64,000 nt of DNA from Clostridia bacterium (GTDB taxonomy: Bacteria; Bacillota; Clostridia; Christensenellales; CAG-138). The notes under the pieces are model-generated. The model did not search any database and had not been told where the DNA came from. It worked only from the letters and a program-made list of their open reading frames with translations. Both the position numbers and the translations under genes were made by a program. This document shows, piece after piece, positions 7,876 to 16,419 of this stretch (its first letter is position 1; the number at the start of each line of letters is the position of its first letter). Where the stretch lies: the NCBI GenBank assembly GCA_016292635.1, contig JAEDIC010000003.1, forward strand, positions 1 to 64,000, given 5' to 3'.

Positions 7876-8846
7876 AAACAGCAGTGCGTGGTTCTGATGA
7901 TAGATATATACGAAAGAAAATGGCAGGGAGTAAGAAACCTGTGTCAGCGCTCTTCAAGACGATCGGAATCATCGTTTGCGTATTCGCATCGATCATTATC
8001 GTAGCCGTGTCAGCATTGCTGTACTATGAAAACCACGACTTCCCGGATCAAAATGGGATCGACAAAAAAGAGTTCTTCTGCTACCGGAACGGCCTGAAAA
8101 TACGGGGAACGGTGTTTGTGCCATCGGGCAAGACAGATATTCCCATTGCCATCGTATGCCACGAATTCATGACCAACCGCCTGTTTGCTTATCCCTATGC
8201 GATAACTCTGGCAAAAAGCGGGTATGCGGCCTTCTGCTTTGATTTTTGCGGCGGCGGTATTGTGTGCGGAAGCGATGGAGACAGCCGGGATATGTCTGTT
8301 CTGACGGAGATCGAGGATTTGAAATCCGTGATCGATTTTGCAAAGGAACAACGCTATACCAGCGATGAACCGCTGCTCCTGATGGGCTGCAGTCAGGGCG
8401 GGCTGGTGGCGGCACTGACCGCGGCAGAACTCCAGGAGGAAATCGGAGGACTGATCCTGCAATATCCGGCCCTGTCAATTCCCGAGGCGGCAAGAAAAGG
8501 CGAAATGCTTTGGATGAGCTTTGATCCGGACGATGTCCCAGAGGAAATGCGTTCCGGGCCAATGCGGATCGGCAGGCGATATGCCACGGATGTGATGGAT
8601 ATGGATACGCTTCCCGCGATTACCCGCTATACGGGCAAGGTGCTGATCCTCCACGGAGACAGGGATACGCTTGTGAATATCTCCGGCTCCCAAAAGGTTG
8701 CCGAAGCATACGAAGCTGCTGGGGCGGATGTAAGCTTTCAGATCATTTCCGGCGGCAAGCATATTTTTCTTAACCCAGCGCACATTAAAATGGCGGTAAA
8801 TTCCATATCAGAATTCGCCGCGCAAATCAATGGAAAGGAATCTTAG
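7872..8846 (+). CDS. Membrane-anchored alpha/beta hydrolase (serine peptidase/esterase type)
   Basis: A 324-residue hydrolase with a basic N-terminus and a membrane helix at residues 29-51. The full triad is visible: Ser174 in G-C-S-Q-G-G, Asp263 or Asp265 in H-G-D-R-D, and His297 in G-G-K-H. The domain resembles dipeptidyl-peptidase/cinnamoyl-esterase folds (C-H-E-F near residue 97). The start overlaps the preceding hydrolase by 4 nt, so the two are translationally coupled. It is not a recent duplicate of that gene: the nucleophile motifs and the oxyanion segments differ. Confidence 0.88.
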   Translation: MKTAVRGSDDRYIRKKMAGSKKPVSALFKTIGIIVCVFASIIIVAVSALLYYENHDFPDQNGIDKKEFFCYRNGLKIRGTVFVPSGKTDIPIAIVCHEFMTNRLFAYPYAITLAKSGYAAFCFDFCGGGIVCGSDGDSRDMSVLTEIEDLKSVIDFAKEQRYTSDEPLLLMGCSQGGLVAALTAAELQEEIGGLILQYPALSIPEAARKGEMLWMSFDPDDVPEEMRSGPMRIGRRYATDVMDMDTLPAITRYTGKVLILHGDRDTLVNISGSQKVAEAYEAAGADVSFQIISGGKHIFLNPAHIKMAVNSISEFAAQINGKES

Positions 8847-8882
8847 GCACCTTTGTTGTATCTGAGAAAGAAGGATATGGTT

Positions 8883-10076
8883 ATGAGTCAAAAAGCGAAG
8901 AGAACCTTATGTGTTGTCTCAATATTGGCGGTTATTTTAGTTGCAGTTGCATTATTCTCTGACAATATCATGAATGCCGTTATTAACAAAACGATGGGCA
9001 AGGATTTACCGCAGTTAGAGGGAGAAGCGGAAGTCGGAAAATGGTATGCAATCGACATTGACAACGCCGTCAGCTCCGATGGAATCAAATGGCAGGGATA
9101 TTTCCGCAAGGGAAGCGAGAACAAAGTCGTCTTATACTTTTATGGCGGCGGTTTTAGCGTAAACGATTATACGGCTGCAAGGTCTATGGATATTGAGGGG
9201 GGATTCTATAATCCTCGTTTGAACACGGGACTGAACGTGATGACTTACGCCATAAGGGAATGGGGAATCGGAAACTCCGCAGAAGACAATATGTTTAAGG
9301 ACTGGACGTTTATTGGTGTACCCTATTGTAACGGCGATTTCCATGCGGGAACGGGCGAAAAAGAATATACCGCGTTGGACGGAAGCACAAAAACAATATA
9401 TTATAACGGATACACGAATTATCGCCGCTTGATGACGGAAATTTTTAACTATATCGATCATTCACCCGATCAGTTGTTGATTACGGGGTCAAGCGCCGGT
9501 GGTTTCGGTGCGGCTATTTTGGCAGACGATGCGATTGAATTATTCAACAATCCGCAAGATGTTACCGTACATGTGGACAGTTCACTGCTTATTACCGAAG
9601 ATTGGCGCGATATCATGGTGAATGAGTGGCATTCGCCGCAGATATTCAGCGATGTTGTTACTACGGATAATATAACGCTGGATTCCCTTGTTGCATTGCA
9701 TAACAAAAGAGACAACGTGAAAATTCTATTTGACTGTTCCGTGCGCGATTACAATTTGTCAATGGCGCAAAGTTTTTTCGATGAAGGATCTCAAGAAGAT
9801 ATGCCTTTAACAATCGGAAAAGCCGAAGGCGATCGATTCCAGCAATTATTGAAAAAGATGGTAGCCGATATGCAGGAGCAAATACCCGGATGCGGAATCT
9901 ATATTTGGGATGAGGAAACGCAGGCGGATGGTCATTTGACAGTGCACACTGCTACGGGAACCAAAATATATTTTGATAGCAAAAGCAGAAATCCGAGCAT
10001 TGCACAGTGGCTTGAAAATGCAATGAATGGGAATGTTGAGAGCTTTGGCTTAGAATTACTGGATCGCGATTACTAA
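8883..10076 (+). CDS. Pectin-acetylesterase/Notum-like membrane-anchored hydrolase
   Basis: A 397-residue protein with an N-terminal membrane or signal helix (residues 8-27). The core has Y-G-G-G-F (87-91), a long insertion, and the elbow T-G-S-S-A-G-G with Ser204, followed by A-D-D; this layout fits the pectinacetylesterase/Notum family, which removes acyl groups from polysaccharides or lipids. A late 'D-G-H-L-T-V-H' segment is a candidate for the triad His. I start at ATG 8883, 7 nt after AAGGA; TTG 8853 and ATG 8877 are alternatives. It lies 36 nt after the previous hydrolase. The codon mix is slightly more AT-rich than its neighbours. Confidence 0.75.
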   Translation: MSQKAKRTLCVVSILAVILVAVALFSDNIMNAVINKTMGKDLPQLEGEAEVGKWYAIDIDNAVSSDGIKWQGYFRKGSENKVVLYFYGGGFSVNDYTAARSMDIEGGFYNPRLNTGLNVMTYAIREWGIGNSAEDNMFKDWTFIGVPYCNGDFHAGTGEKEYTALDGSTKTIYYNGYTNYRRLMTEIFNYIDHSPDQLLITGSSAGGFGAAILADDAIELFNNPQDVTVHVDSSLLITEDWRDIMVNEWHSPQIFSDVVTTDNITLDSLVALHNKRDNVKILFDCSVRDYNLSMAQSFFDEGSQEDMPLTIGKAEGDRFQQLLKKMVADMQEQIPGCGIYIWDEETQADGHLTVHTATGTKIYFDSKSRNPSIAQWLENAMNGNVESFGLELLDRDY

Positions 10077-10114
10077 GAATTTCCAAAACAAAAAGCTGTA
10101 AAGGAGGATAAAAG

Positions 10115-10870
10115 GTGAATCTTACAACAATTCTGTTCGATCTGGACGGAACGCTGCTTCCCATGGACAATGATGCCTTTACCAAGGGGTATTTTAAGCT
10201 TCTGGCTGCCAAACTGGCTCCCCACGGTTACGAGCCGAAGCATCTCGTGGACGCCATCTGGGCAGGTACTGCAGCTATGGTAAAAAACGATGGGACACAA
10301 AGCAACGAGGAAGCCTTCTGGAAAAAGTTCGCCGGAATCTATGGAGAAAAGGCACTCACAGATAAACAACTGTTCGATGAATTCTACGCAACGGATTTTC
10401 ATGCCGCAAAAGGCTTTTGCGGTTTTAATCCCAATGCTGCAATGGCTGTTCACACCGTAAAAGAAATGGGGCTGCGGGTAGCGCTGGCGACAAATCCCAT
10501 TTTCCCCGCTGTTGCCACGGAAAGCCGCATCCGTTGGGCCGGCTTGGAGCCGGAGGACTTTGAACTGTATACCACTTATGAGAACATCGGATTTTGCAAG
10601 CCGAATCCGGATTATTATCGGGAGATCGCAAAACGGCTTGGTGTCAAGCCAGAGCAATGTCTGATGGTCGGTAACGATATGACTGAAGATATGGTGGCGG
10701 AAAAAGCCGGTATGCAAGTATTCTTGCTGACAGACTGCCTAATCAATAAAGAGCGAAAGAATATCTCCCTGTACCCTCGGGGAAGCTTCCTGCAGCTCCT
10801 CGATCACATTGAAAACCATCACGGCCATTCAACAGCCACAGAAGAATTGGGACAAAAGAGTCAGCTATAA
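10115..10870 (+). CDS. HAD-superfamily phosphatase (subfamily IA)
   Basis: A 251-residue HAD hydrolase beginning at GTG 10115, 7 nt after AAGGAGG. Motif I is F-D-L-D-G-T with the nucleophile Asp near residue 9; motif II is A-T-N-P; motif III is the Lys of K-P-N-P; motif IV is G-N-D-M-T-E-D. The alpha-helical cap lies between motifs I and II, as in phosphoglycolate phosphatases and nucleotidases. The substrate is not predictable. It is in the same direction as the hydrolase run with a 38-nt gap, so it may share its transcript. Confidence 0.88.
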   Translation: MNLTTILFDLDGTLLPMDNDAFTKGYFKLLAAKLAPHGYEPKHLVDAIWAGTAAMVKNDGTQSNEEAFWKKFAGIYGEKALTDKQLFDEFYATDFHAAKGFCGFNPNAAMAVHTVKEMGLRVALATNPIFPAVATESRIRWAGLEPEDFELYTTYENIGFCKPNPDYYREIAKRLGVKPEQCLMVGNDMTEDMVAEKAGMQVFLLTDCLINKERKNISLYPRGSFLQLLDHIENHHGHSTATEELGQKSQL

Positions 10871-10888
10871 GAGGATATAGGTGGATAT

Positions 10889-11026
10889 ATGAAATTTCAA
10901 GAACTTCCACAAAAGTGGAAAATCGCAGTAACCATATTGCGGATTACGGCAGTGGGATTGCCAATTGCTTTTATCGTAAATGTCTGGATGACTTTAGGGT
11001 CACTCTTAATGGTCATGATGGGGTGA
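10889..11026 (+). CDS. Small single-helix membrane peptide (45 aa)
   Basis: A 45-codon frame starting ATG 10889 after GATATAGGTGG. It encodes a basic amphipathic start (F-Q-E-L-P-Q-K-W-K-I) and one or two hydrophobic segments to the end (M-V-M-M-G). The first dozen residues closely copy the start of the downstream hydrolase (R-F-K-E-L-P-K-R-W-K-I), so the two genes share a duplicated 5' end. The stop lies 4 nt before that gene's ATG. It is either a small membrane protein or a leftover of a partial duplication; I cannot assign a function. Confidence 0.55.
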   Translation: MKFQELPQKWKIAVTILRITAVGLPIAFIVNVWMTLGSLLMVMMG

Positions 11027-11030
11027 TAAA

Positions 11031-11918
11031 ATGAGATTCAAGGAATTGCCAAAGAGATGGAAAATAAAAATCATAGCATTATCGTCCATTTCTGTATTGT
11101 TTTTGATACTGCTTGTCGGGTTTAACCTTTTTCTGCATTCATACCGGGCAGAAAATGAAAAACAACGTGCAAAGCTCGTCAAAAATGATAGTGAACTGAT
11201 CGGAGAACGCATTGAGATTCAAAGAGACGGAAAAGCCAGTGTAAAGGCCAATCTTTATGTGCCGGATATGATTGATGATGAACGAATGCCTGTTGTTTTC
11301 AATATTCACGGAGGCGGCTTTGTTGGAGGAGACGCTGATGCGCTTGATACGCAAAGTGACCGGATTGCCAATGAATGGAATGTGGTTGTGGTAACAATCA
11401 ACTACACAAAGGCGGACGTTAAGCCTGTATCCTATGGCTCTGAGGAAATAAGAGATGTCGTGCTATACTTTACGGATCATGCGGAGACTTATGGTGTTGA
11501 TCCGTCACAATTTACTCTGATGGGTTACAGTGCCGGAGCCTATTATGCTGCGGACAGCACGAGAATGCTGCAAAAAGCGGATTTTGATATGTCATCGTTG
11601 GTATTGTGTTACCCGTGGACTACCGGGCTGGATGCGGACAAGCTGGAAGATGATTTTCCGCCTACACTTTTTATTCTGTCCGGGCAGGATCCAATCTCTC
11701 AAAAAGCAAAAAATTATGTAAAGGATATGGGATCGGCCGGATTGGAAGTCGAAGTAATAGAGTATGAAAATGCGGTTCACAGCTTTATTGAGTCCAACAA
11801 TCCGGAAGGAATGGTAGAAGGTTCTTCGGCTGATATGTCAGATGTGATAAATTCTGAACAGGAGTCTCTTGCCAGAGAAGCAGAGGCAGCCATTTCAGAA
11901 TGGATCAGATTACGATAA
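11031..11918 (+). CDS. Membrane-anchored alpha/beta hydrolase (HSL type)
   Basis: A 295-residue protein with a basic N-terminus, a membrane helix at about residues 14-36 and a compact esterase domain. The oxyanion loop is H-G-G-G-F-V-G-G from His93, the elbow G-Y-S-A-G puts Ser167 at the active site, D220 lies in S-G-Q-D-P and His250 in A-V-H-S-F. It is related to the hydrolase at 6838-7875 but shorter. The SD (GGGGTG) is inside the end of the small membrane-peptide gene, so the two are probably coupled. It closes the hydrolase run. Confidence 0.87.
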   Translation: MRFKELPKRWKIKIIALSSISVLFLILLVGFNLFLHSYRAENEKQRAKLVKNDSELIGERIEIQRDGKASVKANLYVPDMIDDERMPVVFNIHGGGFVGGDADALDTQSDRIANEWNVVVVTINYTKADVKPVSYGSEEIRDVVLYFTDHAETYGVDPSQFTLMGYSAGAYYAADSTRMLQKADFDMSSLVLCYPWTTGLDADKLEDDFPPTLFILSGQDPISQKAKNYVKDMGSAGLEVEVIEYENAVHSFIESNNPEGMVEGSSADMSDVINSEQESLAREAEAAISEWIRLR

Positions 11919-12086
11919 GCCAGTAATTGATATAACCGCAAAGGTGTTCTCGATGTGCAGACACACAAGCACCCCAGCAGCAAAGAAAGAAAAAATATCG
12001 CAAAGCATCCCCGGGGAGACTATCCCACAAATTGTGTAAACCTCCGAGAAGGTGTAAGATAGAAGCACCCGAACGGAGGTTTAGAT

Positions 12087-12386
12087 ATGGGTAAAAAAGA
12101 CACAAGGACACCACAACAGAGGCGAGCAGACCGAGCAAGGCTGCGGGAATGGACGCAGGAACAGGGGATCGAATTAAAGACGTTTGAGGATGTACAGGAA
12201 CTGTTCAAGGACTTTGTGGCTATGACGCTGGAAGGCGGCCTGGAAGCGGAGCTGGAAGAAGAGCTCGGCTACAGCAGGTACGACTACCGGAACAACAGGA
12301 CTGGGGCGCAATCCATTCCCAACCGGAGATATTTTTCGCAGACAGAATTCCCGGATAGCCGTATCCCGCCGCCCCGTCAAGGATAA
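12087..12386 (+). pseudogene. IS256-family transposase, N-terminal fragment
   Basis: The first 70 or so residues match the start of IS256/Mutator transposases, including 'F-x-x-V-Q-E-L-F-K-D' and 'A-E-L-E-E-E-L-G-Y-S-R-Y-D-Y' before an N-N-R-T-G turn. After about residue 72 the frame leaves the family, so the DDE catalytic domain is entirely missing. The preserved start has a GGAGG site 10 nt upstream. It is the 5' remnant inside the deleted element. Confidence 0.85.
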
Positions 12387-12409
12387 AGTGCACAGCCTTA
12401 CGGCTGTCC

Positions 12410-12477
12410 TTGACATGCCGCCAGGCTCCGGATAGAATGCACACAAGGCGGGAATGCCGTTTCCCGGCATTCCCGCC
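12410..12477 (+). promoter_or_regulatory. Consensus promoter feeding a perfect hairpin inside the IS remnant
   Basis: TTGACA at 12410-12415 and TAGAAT at 12433-12438 are 17 bp apart, an almost ideal sigma-A promoter. About 9 nt downstream a 13-bp perfect stem with a short T-rich loop spans 12448-12477. A second hairpin with an ACAGCC-TTAC-GGCTGT core overlaps the -35 region. No gene starts downstream in the same direction. Confidence 0.5.
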
Positions 12478-12538
12478 CAATAAATATTTTGCTCTATTTT
12501 ACGCCATTTTGGTGTTTACACAGAATTTGGGATTGAGC

Positions 12539-13501
12539 CTACTGCTGCGTATCAGGCGTTGGCTGCAACTCTACCGCAGGTGCGTCCACGCCGTTCGCCA
12601 GCATGAACTTTTGCGCCTGCACATTTCGCCAGAGCATATCCGCATGATGTGTTACCCCTGCCATAAGGTGATCCCATGTGGGATAGGCATACAGGCGGTA
12701 CAGCAGCAGCTCGCCGGTCTGCCCGTCCTTTACCCATTCAACATTATATCCGGTTCCATCCTGCATCTCTACAAAAATGGATACTGCGGGATGGTGTTGC
12801 CCATCGCCGTGAACGGCATTGACTTCGGTCTGTTTTACAGCGCCGCCCGGAAGGAAGTCTTCAGCAAATTCAAGTGTTGCAATCATATATTCGCTGTTCT
12901 CGTTTATGATCTCAGCAAACATTTTATCTACCAGCTTTTTATATTCATCTTGCTCCGGGTCATATACCTCTTCGGAGGATTGATGGGGAAAATAGTAGCC
13001 CTCTCCCCGTTCATACAGCTTGTCGGCATCTGCATAGTACATGTTGCCTGTCAGTGCGTCCACGCCCATCATCAGGCTTTCTTCCACAAAAGCAATATAC
13101 CAGTAATTGCTTCGCTGCCCTGTCATATCCTTGTAGAAATTCACATCCATGACAGTAGGCTCCTCTATGTCGAAAAGTGTTTTCGCCACCAGCACAGCGT
13201 TTTCTATGGCCTGTTCGCCCGTTATATCTGCGGACCCCGGCTCTCCCTCTACCCAGTTCTGGAATACGACTTCCTCCGCCGTCAGCTCCTTCTGGGGCAA
13301 AGGGGGCGGCCCTATGGGCAGCGATACGGGCTGTGCCGCCACAGCTTCTTCAATGGGCAGCGCCGCAAGCTGCTCCTCCGCAGTAACTGCCAGAGGCTGC
13401 TGCGCCCTGGCCTCCTGTGCCGAAAACACAGTGAGAAACAGCGCTGCCGTACTCATAGCTACCATCGCGGCTGCTATCAAGATAACTCGCTTATTTTTCA
13501 T
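12539..13501 (-). CDS. Secreted protein of unknown function next to a two-component system
   Basis: A 320-residue protein with a clear signal peptide (basic start, hydrophobic core about residues 5-27, likely cleavage after A-R-A at about 33). The exported part starts with a Pro/Ala/Gln-rich linker followed by two mixed alpha/beta stretches (about 90-190 and 190-300) that could be PepSY-like propeptide folds; the match is not firm. It overlaps the histidine-kinase gene by 4 nt (ATGA), so it is translationally coupled and may be the sensor's partner or an output. The stop codon touches the IS right end, so the native C-terminus may have been altered. Confidence 0.7.
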   Translation of the reverse strand: MKNKRVILIAAAMVAMSTAALFLTVFSAQEARAQQPLAVTAEEQLAALPIEEAVAAQPVSLPIGPPPLPQKELTAEEVVFQNWVEGEPGSADITGEQAIENAVLVAKTLFDIEEPTVMDVNFYKDMTGQRSNYWYIAFVEESLMMGVDALTGNMYYADADKLYERGEGYYFPHQSSEEVYDPEQDEYKKLVDKMFAEIINENSEYMIATLEFAEDFLPGGAVKQTEVNAVHGDGQHHPAVSIFVEMQDGTGYNVEWVKDGQTGELLLYRLYAYPTWDHLMAGVTHHADMLWRNVQAQKFMLANGVDAPAVELQPTPDTQQ

Positions 13502-14733
13502 CCGGATATACCTCCTTGCTTTTTCTCCATCATATCCGGCATATATTTTGAATCTGCAACGGAGTTATGTTGAAGTTGTAAAAATTCCAGCTTTGCAATG
13601 GTTCCACCGCAGGGGCGGTTTTCAAATGTGAGCTTTGCGCCATGCAGCTTCGCAATTTGATGGCAGAATGGTATCCCCAGCCCCGCACCACCTGTGGAGG
13701 AACCCCCTCGACCCTCGGGGTCGTTGAGCCTCTTGAGCATGGCTTCGCTGAGGCCGCTTCCACGGTCAAGCACCTGAATGCAGTTTTTCGCCGCGACCAG
13801 CTCCACCGCTGCTCCCTGAGGGGAAGCCTTTACCGCATTGTCTACCAAATTTCCGACTAAGCTGCCCAGCAGCGCTGCGTCCCCCAGCACATAGGGCTGT
13901 TCCACCCGGTAATGTACACCGGGATACAGCTTCTGTGCCCGCTGAAACAATTCCTCAATGGATACCTGCGCCCATTCCATTTCCCCATCCGGTTGGTTGG
14001 AAAGAGTAAGCAGTCTGTCCACGATATCCCGTAGGCGGCGGCTTTCGCCTGCAATAAAAGCTGCGGCGTTTAGCCGCTCCTCCTCATCTATGGCGGCGAG
14101 GGCAATGTATTGGGCGTAACCTTGTATGGCGGTGAGGGGCGTGCGCAGCTCGTGGGCCAGATTATCGATAGGCCGGTATATCCGCTTAAGAGTGATATAG
14201 AGAAAAACCGAAAGTACCATGGCGAATGCCGCCCCTGCACAAAGGAGCAGCAAATTCTGCTGCCGTTGCCGGACAAGGATAGATTCAGCCTCTCTGATAT
14301 ATCCCAGCATACCGCTGCCAACAGGCTCAGAGATACAGAAATATCGGACTCCGTTTCTGGTCTCTTTTAGTTCCAGCAACCCCTGCGTTTCACCATCCGG
14401 CAGGATACTATCCGGAATACTGCTGTACAGCACCGTGCCGTCTTCACCCGTGTAACTCAACCCAACCCCGCGGCGGCTGTAATATGCGCCATACTCCTTC
14501 ACTATTGCGGCGTCCGCCTCCAAAGATGCATCGCCCCTTGCCGCCACCATGCCCTGTTCTGCCTCGATCCCCTGCTTGATCATGGCGTATTCCTGGGCCG
14601 TCGCCTCCTGCGCCGCAGAAAATGCGGTGGAAAAGCTGTTATGCGCCAAAAAGAACACACAGCCGTAAAATGCCAGCATGAATAGCAATAGAGTAGACAG
14701 ATATTGCTTTTGCCATAGCTTTAAATATTTCAT
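13498..14733 (-). CDS. Sensor histidine kinase
   Basis: A 411-residue membrane kinase. Membrane helix 1 (about 12-31) and helix 2 (160-181) flank an extracellular sensor of roughly 125 residues. The H box is H-E-L-R-T-P-L with the phospho-accepting His194, followed by the N box (N-L-V-D-N-A) and the G box (G-G-A-G-L-G). No separate HAMP domain is evident; the H box follows helix 2 after only about a dozen residues. It overlaps both neighbours by 4 nt: the response regulator upstream and the secreted protein downstream. The three genes form one operon. Confidence 0.92.
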   Translation of the reverse strand: MKYLKLWQKQYLSTLLLFMLAFYGCVFFLAHNSFSTAFSAAQEATAQEYAMIKQGIEAEQGMVAARGDASLEADAAIVKEYGAYYSRRGVGLSYTGEDGTVLYSSIPDSILPDGETQGLLELKETRNGVRYFCISEPVGSGMLGYIREAESILVRQRQQNLLLLCAGAAFAMVLSVFLYITLKRIYRPIDNLAHELRTPLTAIQGYAQYIALAAIDEEERLNAAAFIAGESRRLRDIVDRLLTLSNQPDGEMEWAQVSIEELFQRAQKLYPGVHYRVEQPYVLGDAALLGSLVGNLVDNAVKASPQGAAVELVAAKNCIQVLDRGSGLSEAMLKRLNDPEGRGGSSTGGAGLGIPFCHQIAKLHGAKLTFENRPCGGTIAKLEFLQLQHNSVADSKYMPDMMEKKQGGISG

Positions 14734-15383
14734 GGCCGTGTCTCCAATCTGTAGCCCAGTTTATAAACCGTCTTGATGCGCTTATCCCAGAGCAGCTTTT
14801 TGCGTAGCTTCTGTATGTGGACGTCCACGGTGCGGTCGTCGCCGAAGTAATCCATCCCCCAGGCGATGGAGAGTATCTGCTCCCGGGATAGGGCGATGTT
14901 TCGGTTCTGTATCAGTGCTTCCAGCAACGCAAATTCTTGGGGCGTAAGCTCCACCGGCTCTCCCCGCACCGATACCGAGCGGGCAGCGAGATCCACCTCC
15001 GTATCATCCAGCGAAAATCGTTCCGTCAGCTTTCCGGAACGCCGCAGCACCGCATTGACCCTTGCCAGCAGTTCCTGCATCTCAAAGGGCTTCACAATAT
15101 AGTCATCCGCCCCCATATTCAGTCCCTTCAGCCTGTCCGTCAATGCACCACGGGCCGTCACGAATATTGCGGGGATAGGCTTGATCAGAGAATACAGGGC
15201 AAAACCGTCTGTATCCGGCAACATCACGTCCAGTATGGCAAGGTCAAAGGCCTTCTCTTCACTGCAAGCGCGGGCCTCCTGCCCAGAATATGCTGGCTCG
15301 CACAGATGCCCCACAAGGGAAAGACTGCGGCATATGAGTTGATTGATAGGTCTTTCGTCCTCTACTACCAGGATATGTGCCAT
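14730..15383 (-). CDS. OmpR/PhoB-family response regulator
   Basis: A 217-residue regulator. The receiver domain (residues 3-115) has the acidic pair E8/D9 and the phospho-acceptor Asp52 (I-L-D-V-M-L-P), with Thr and Lys (V-T-A-R and I-V-K-P-F) where expected; the C-terminal winged helix (about 125-217) contains V-D-V-H-I-Q-K-L-R-K. I start at ATG 15383 because AAGGAG lies 8 nt upstream and the start agrees with the family; the frame extends 18 codons further without an SD. It is the first gene of the operon with the kinase and secreted protein. Confidence 0.93.
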   Translation of the reverse strand: MAHILVVEDERPINQLICRSLSLVGHLCEPAYSGQEARACSEEKAFDLAILDVMLPDTDGFALYSLIKPIPAIFVTARGALTDRLKGLNMGADDYIVKPFEMQELLARVNAVLRRSGKLTERFSLDDTEVDLAARSVSVRGEPVELTPQEFALLEALIQNRNIALSREQILSIAWGMDYFGDDRTVDVHIQKLRKKLLWDKRIKTVYKLGYRLETRP

Positions 15384-15530
15384 GGGATTTTTCTCCTTTT
15401 CGCTGTTGTTTTCATAATACAATAAAGATGTTTCCAAAGTATTAACGACGAAGGAGGTGTTTTATTGATGCCGTTGGCTAACTCCCATTGATAGACGATA
15501 AAGAATTAGCTGTGAGTGAGTTTATAATAT

Positions 15531-16400
15531 TTAATGTGCATTAAATATTGACTTTGCAAGGCTGCCCGTCTTAAAGAGCGTGAAGCAGAGAAGTACGGTA
15601 TAGCCCATGCATGTCCAGATGGCATTCATGATGTCCGTACCCGTGGCGATGTTTCGTATGAGCACCGCGTAGATGCCCACGCAGACGATGATGAGAAATG
15701 CCTGAAACGCAAGCGCAAGCAATGAGCGCAGGTAGTTCTGTCCCATGCTGCCCCACTCCCGATTCACCATAGTAGCCATGGGGATAGGCGCAATAGATGT
15801 GACAAGGTAAATCTCGATCATACGCCCATAGATCACCACGAAGATGCAGACGGTAAGTGCGCTCATGGTCAGCCCTACGAACAGACTCTGGAACCACAGC
15901 CCGAACAACGGGCCCAATTCCATGGCTGCAAGGGTGGTATCCAGGTTGCCGAGAACCGTGGAGATATCGATGTGTGTATCTGAGATCACTACACCTGCCG
16001 CGCTGCCCACCACGCTTTGCGCTGCATCGAATACGCCCATCACGATGTTCCATGTGTTGGTGACGATGAGAACCGCACAGAAGGTCTTGAAGATCCACTT
16101 GAAGAACATCCAGGTATCCACATCGTGCAGATTGTTCTTGTCGATGACCATCTGAATGAGTTCGTAGCACATGACGAAGGTAAGGATCAGCCCTGCAATG
16201 GGGACAATGACATTCTCCGACAGGGACTGGATCATGGAAAAGACGCCCCCGTTCCATGCGGCAGGCGTCTTTCCCACTTCACCGGCGATCTCCCCGATCT
16301 GAGAGTTCACCGAGTCAAACATCCCCGACAGATTTTCCTTGATACCGGCGCTCAGGATACCTTTCAGCCATTCGGTAATCTTGTCGATGATGGTTTGCAT
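15531..16400 (-). CDS. VirB6/TrbL-like conjugation membrane protein
   Basis: A 289-residue polytopic membrane protein with about six hydrophobic segments and an extended hydrophilic N-terminus. It matches the VirB6/TrbL-like component of the clostridial conjugative elements (CD1112-type), which helps form the inner channel of the type IV secretion machine. The length is normal for this group and the frame is intact. It follows a broken Maff-2 gene, its usual partner, but no other transfer gene remains nearby, so it is probably a non-functional leftover. The stretch 15384-15530 holds only the promoter side of the response regulator and a plus-strand SD (GAAGGAGGTG) in front of a 7-codon frame. 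Confidence 0.8.
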   Translation of the reverse strand: MQTIIDKITEWLKGILSAGIKENLSGMFDSVNSQIGEIAGEVGKTPAAWNGGVFSMIQSLSENVIVPIAGLILTFVMCYELIQMVIDKNNLHDVDTWMFFKWIFKTFCAVLIVTNTWNIVMGVFDAAQSVVGSAAGVVISDTHIDISTVLGNLDTTLAAMELGPLFGLWFQSLFVGLTMSALTVCIFVVIYGRMIEIYLVTSIAPIPMATMVNREWGSMGQNYLRSLLALAFQAFLIIVCVGIYAVLIRNIATGTDIMNAIWTCMGYTVLLCFTLFKTGSLAKSIFNAH

Positions 16401-16419
16401 GGCAGTTTACCCGCTGCCA

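Larger units (their letters stand above)
12016..12540. mobile_element. Internally deleted IS256-family element
   Basis: Imperfect inverted ends face each other: ATCCCACAAATTGTGTAAAC on the left (12022-12041) and, reading inward on the minus strand from about 12535, ATCCCAAATTCTGTGTAAAC. Between them are only the first quarter of a transposase gene and about 150 bp of hairpin-rich sequence, so the copy is about 0.5 kb instead of about 1.3 kb and cannot move by itself. The right end abuts the stop codon of the secreted-protein gene at 12539. No clear target duplication is visible. The stretch 11919-12015 before it has no gene. Confidence 0.7.

Noticed and set aside
15469..15492. A gene start with a strong SD (GAAGGAGGTG) on the plus strand
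   Set aside because: Only seven codons follow before TGA; it may be the cut-off start of a lost gene, but nothing more can be supported.
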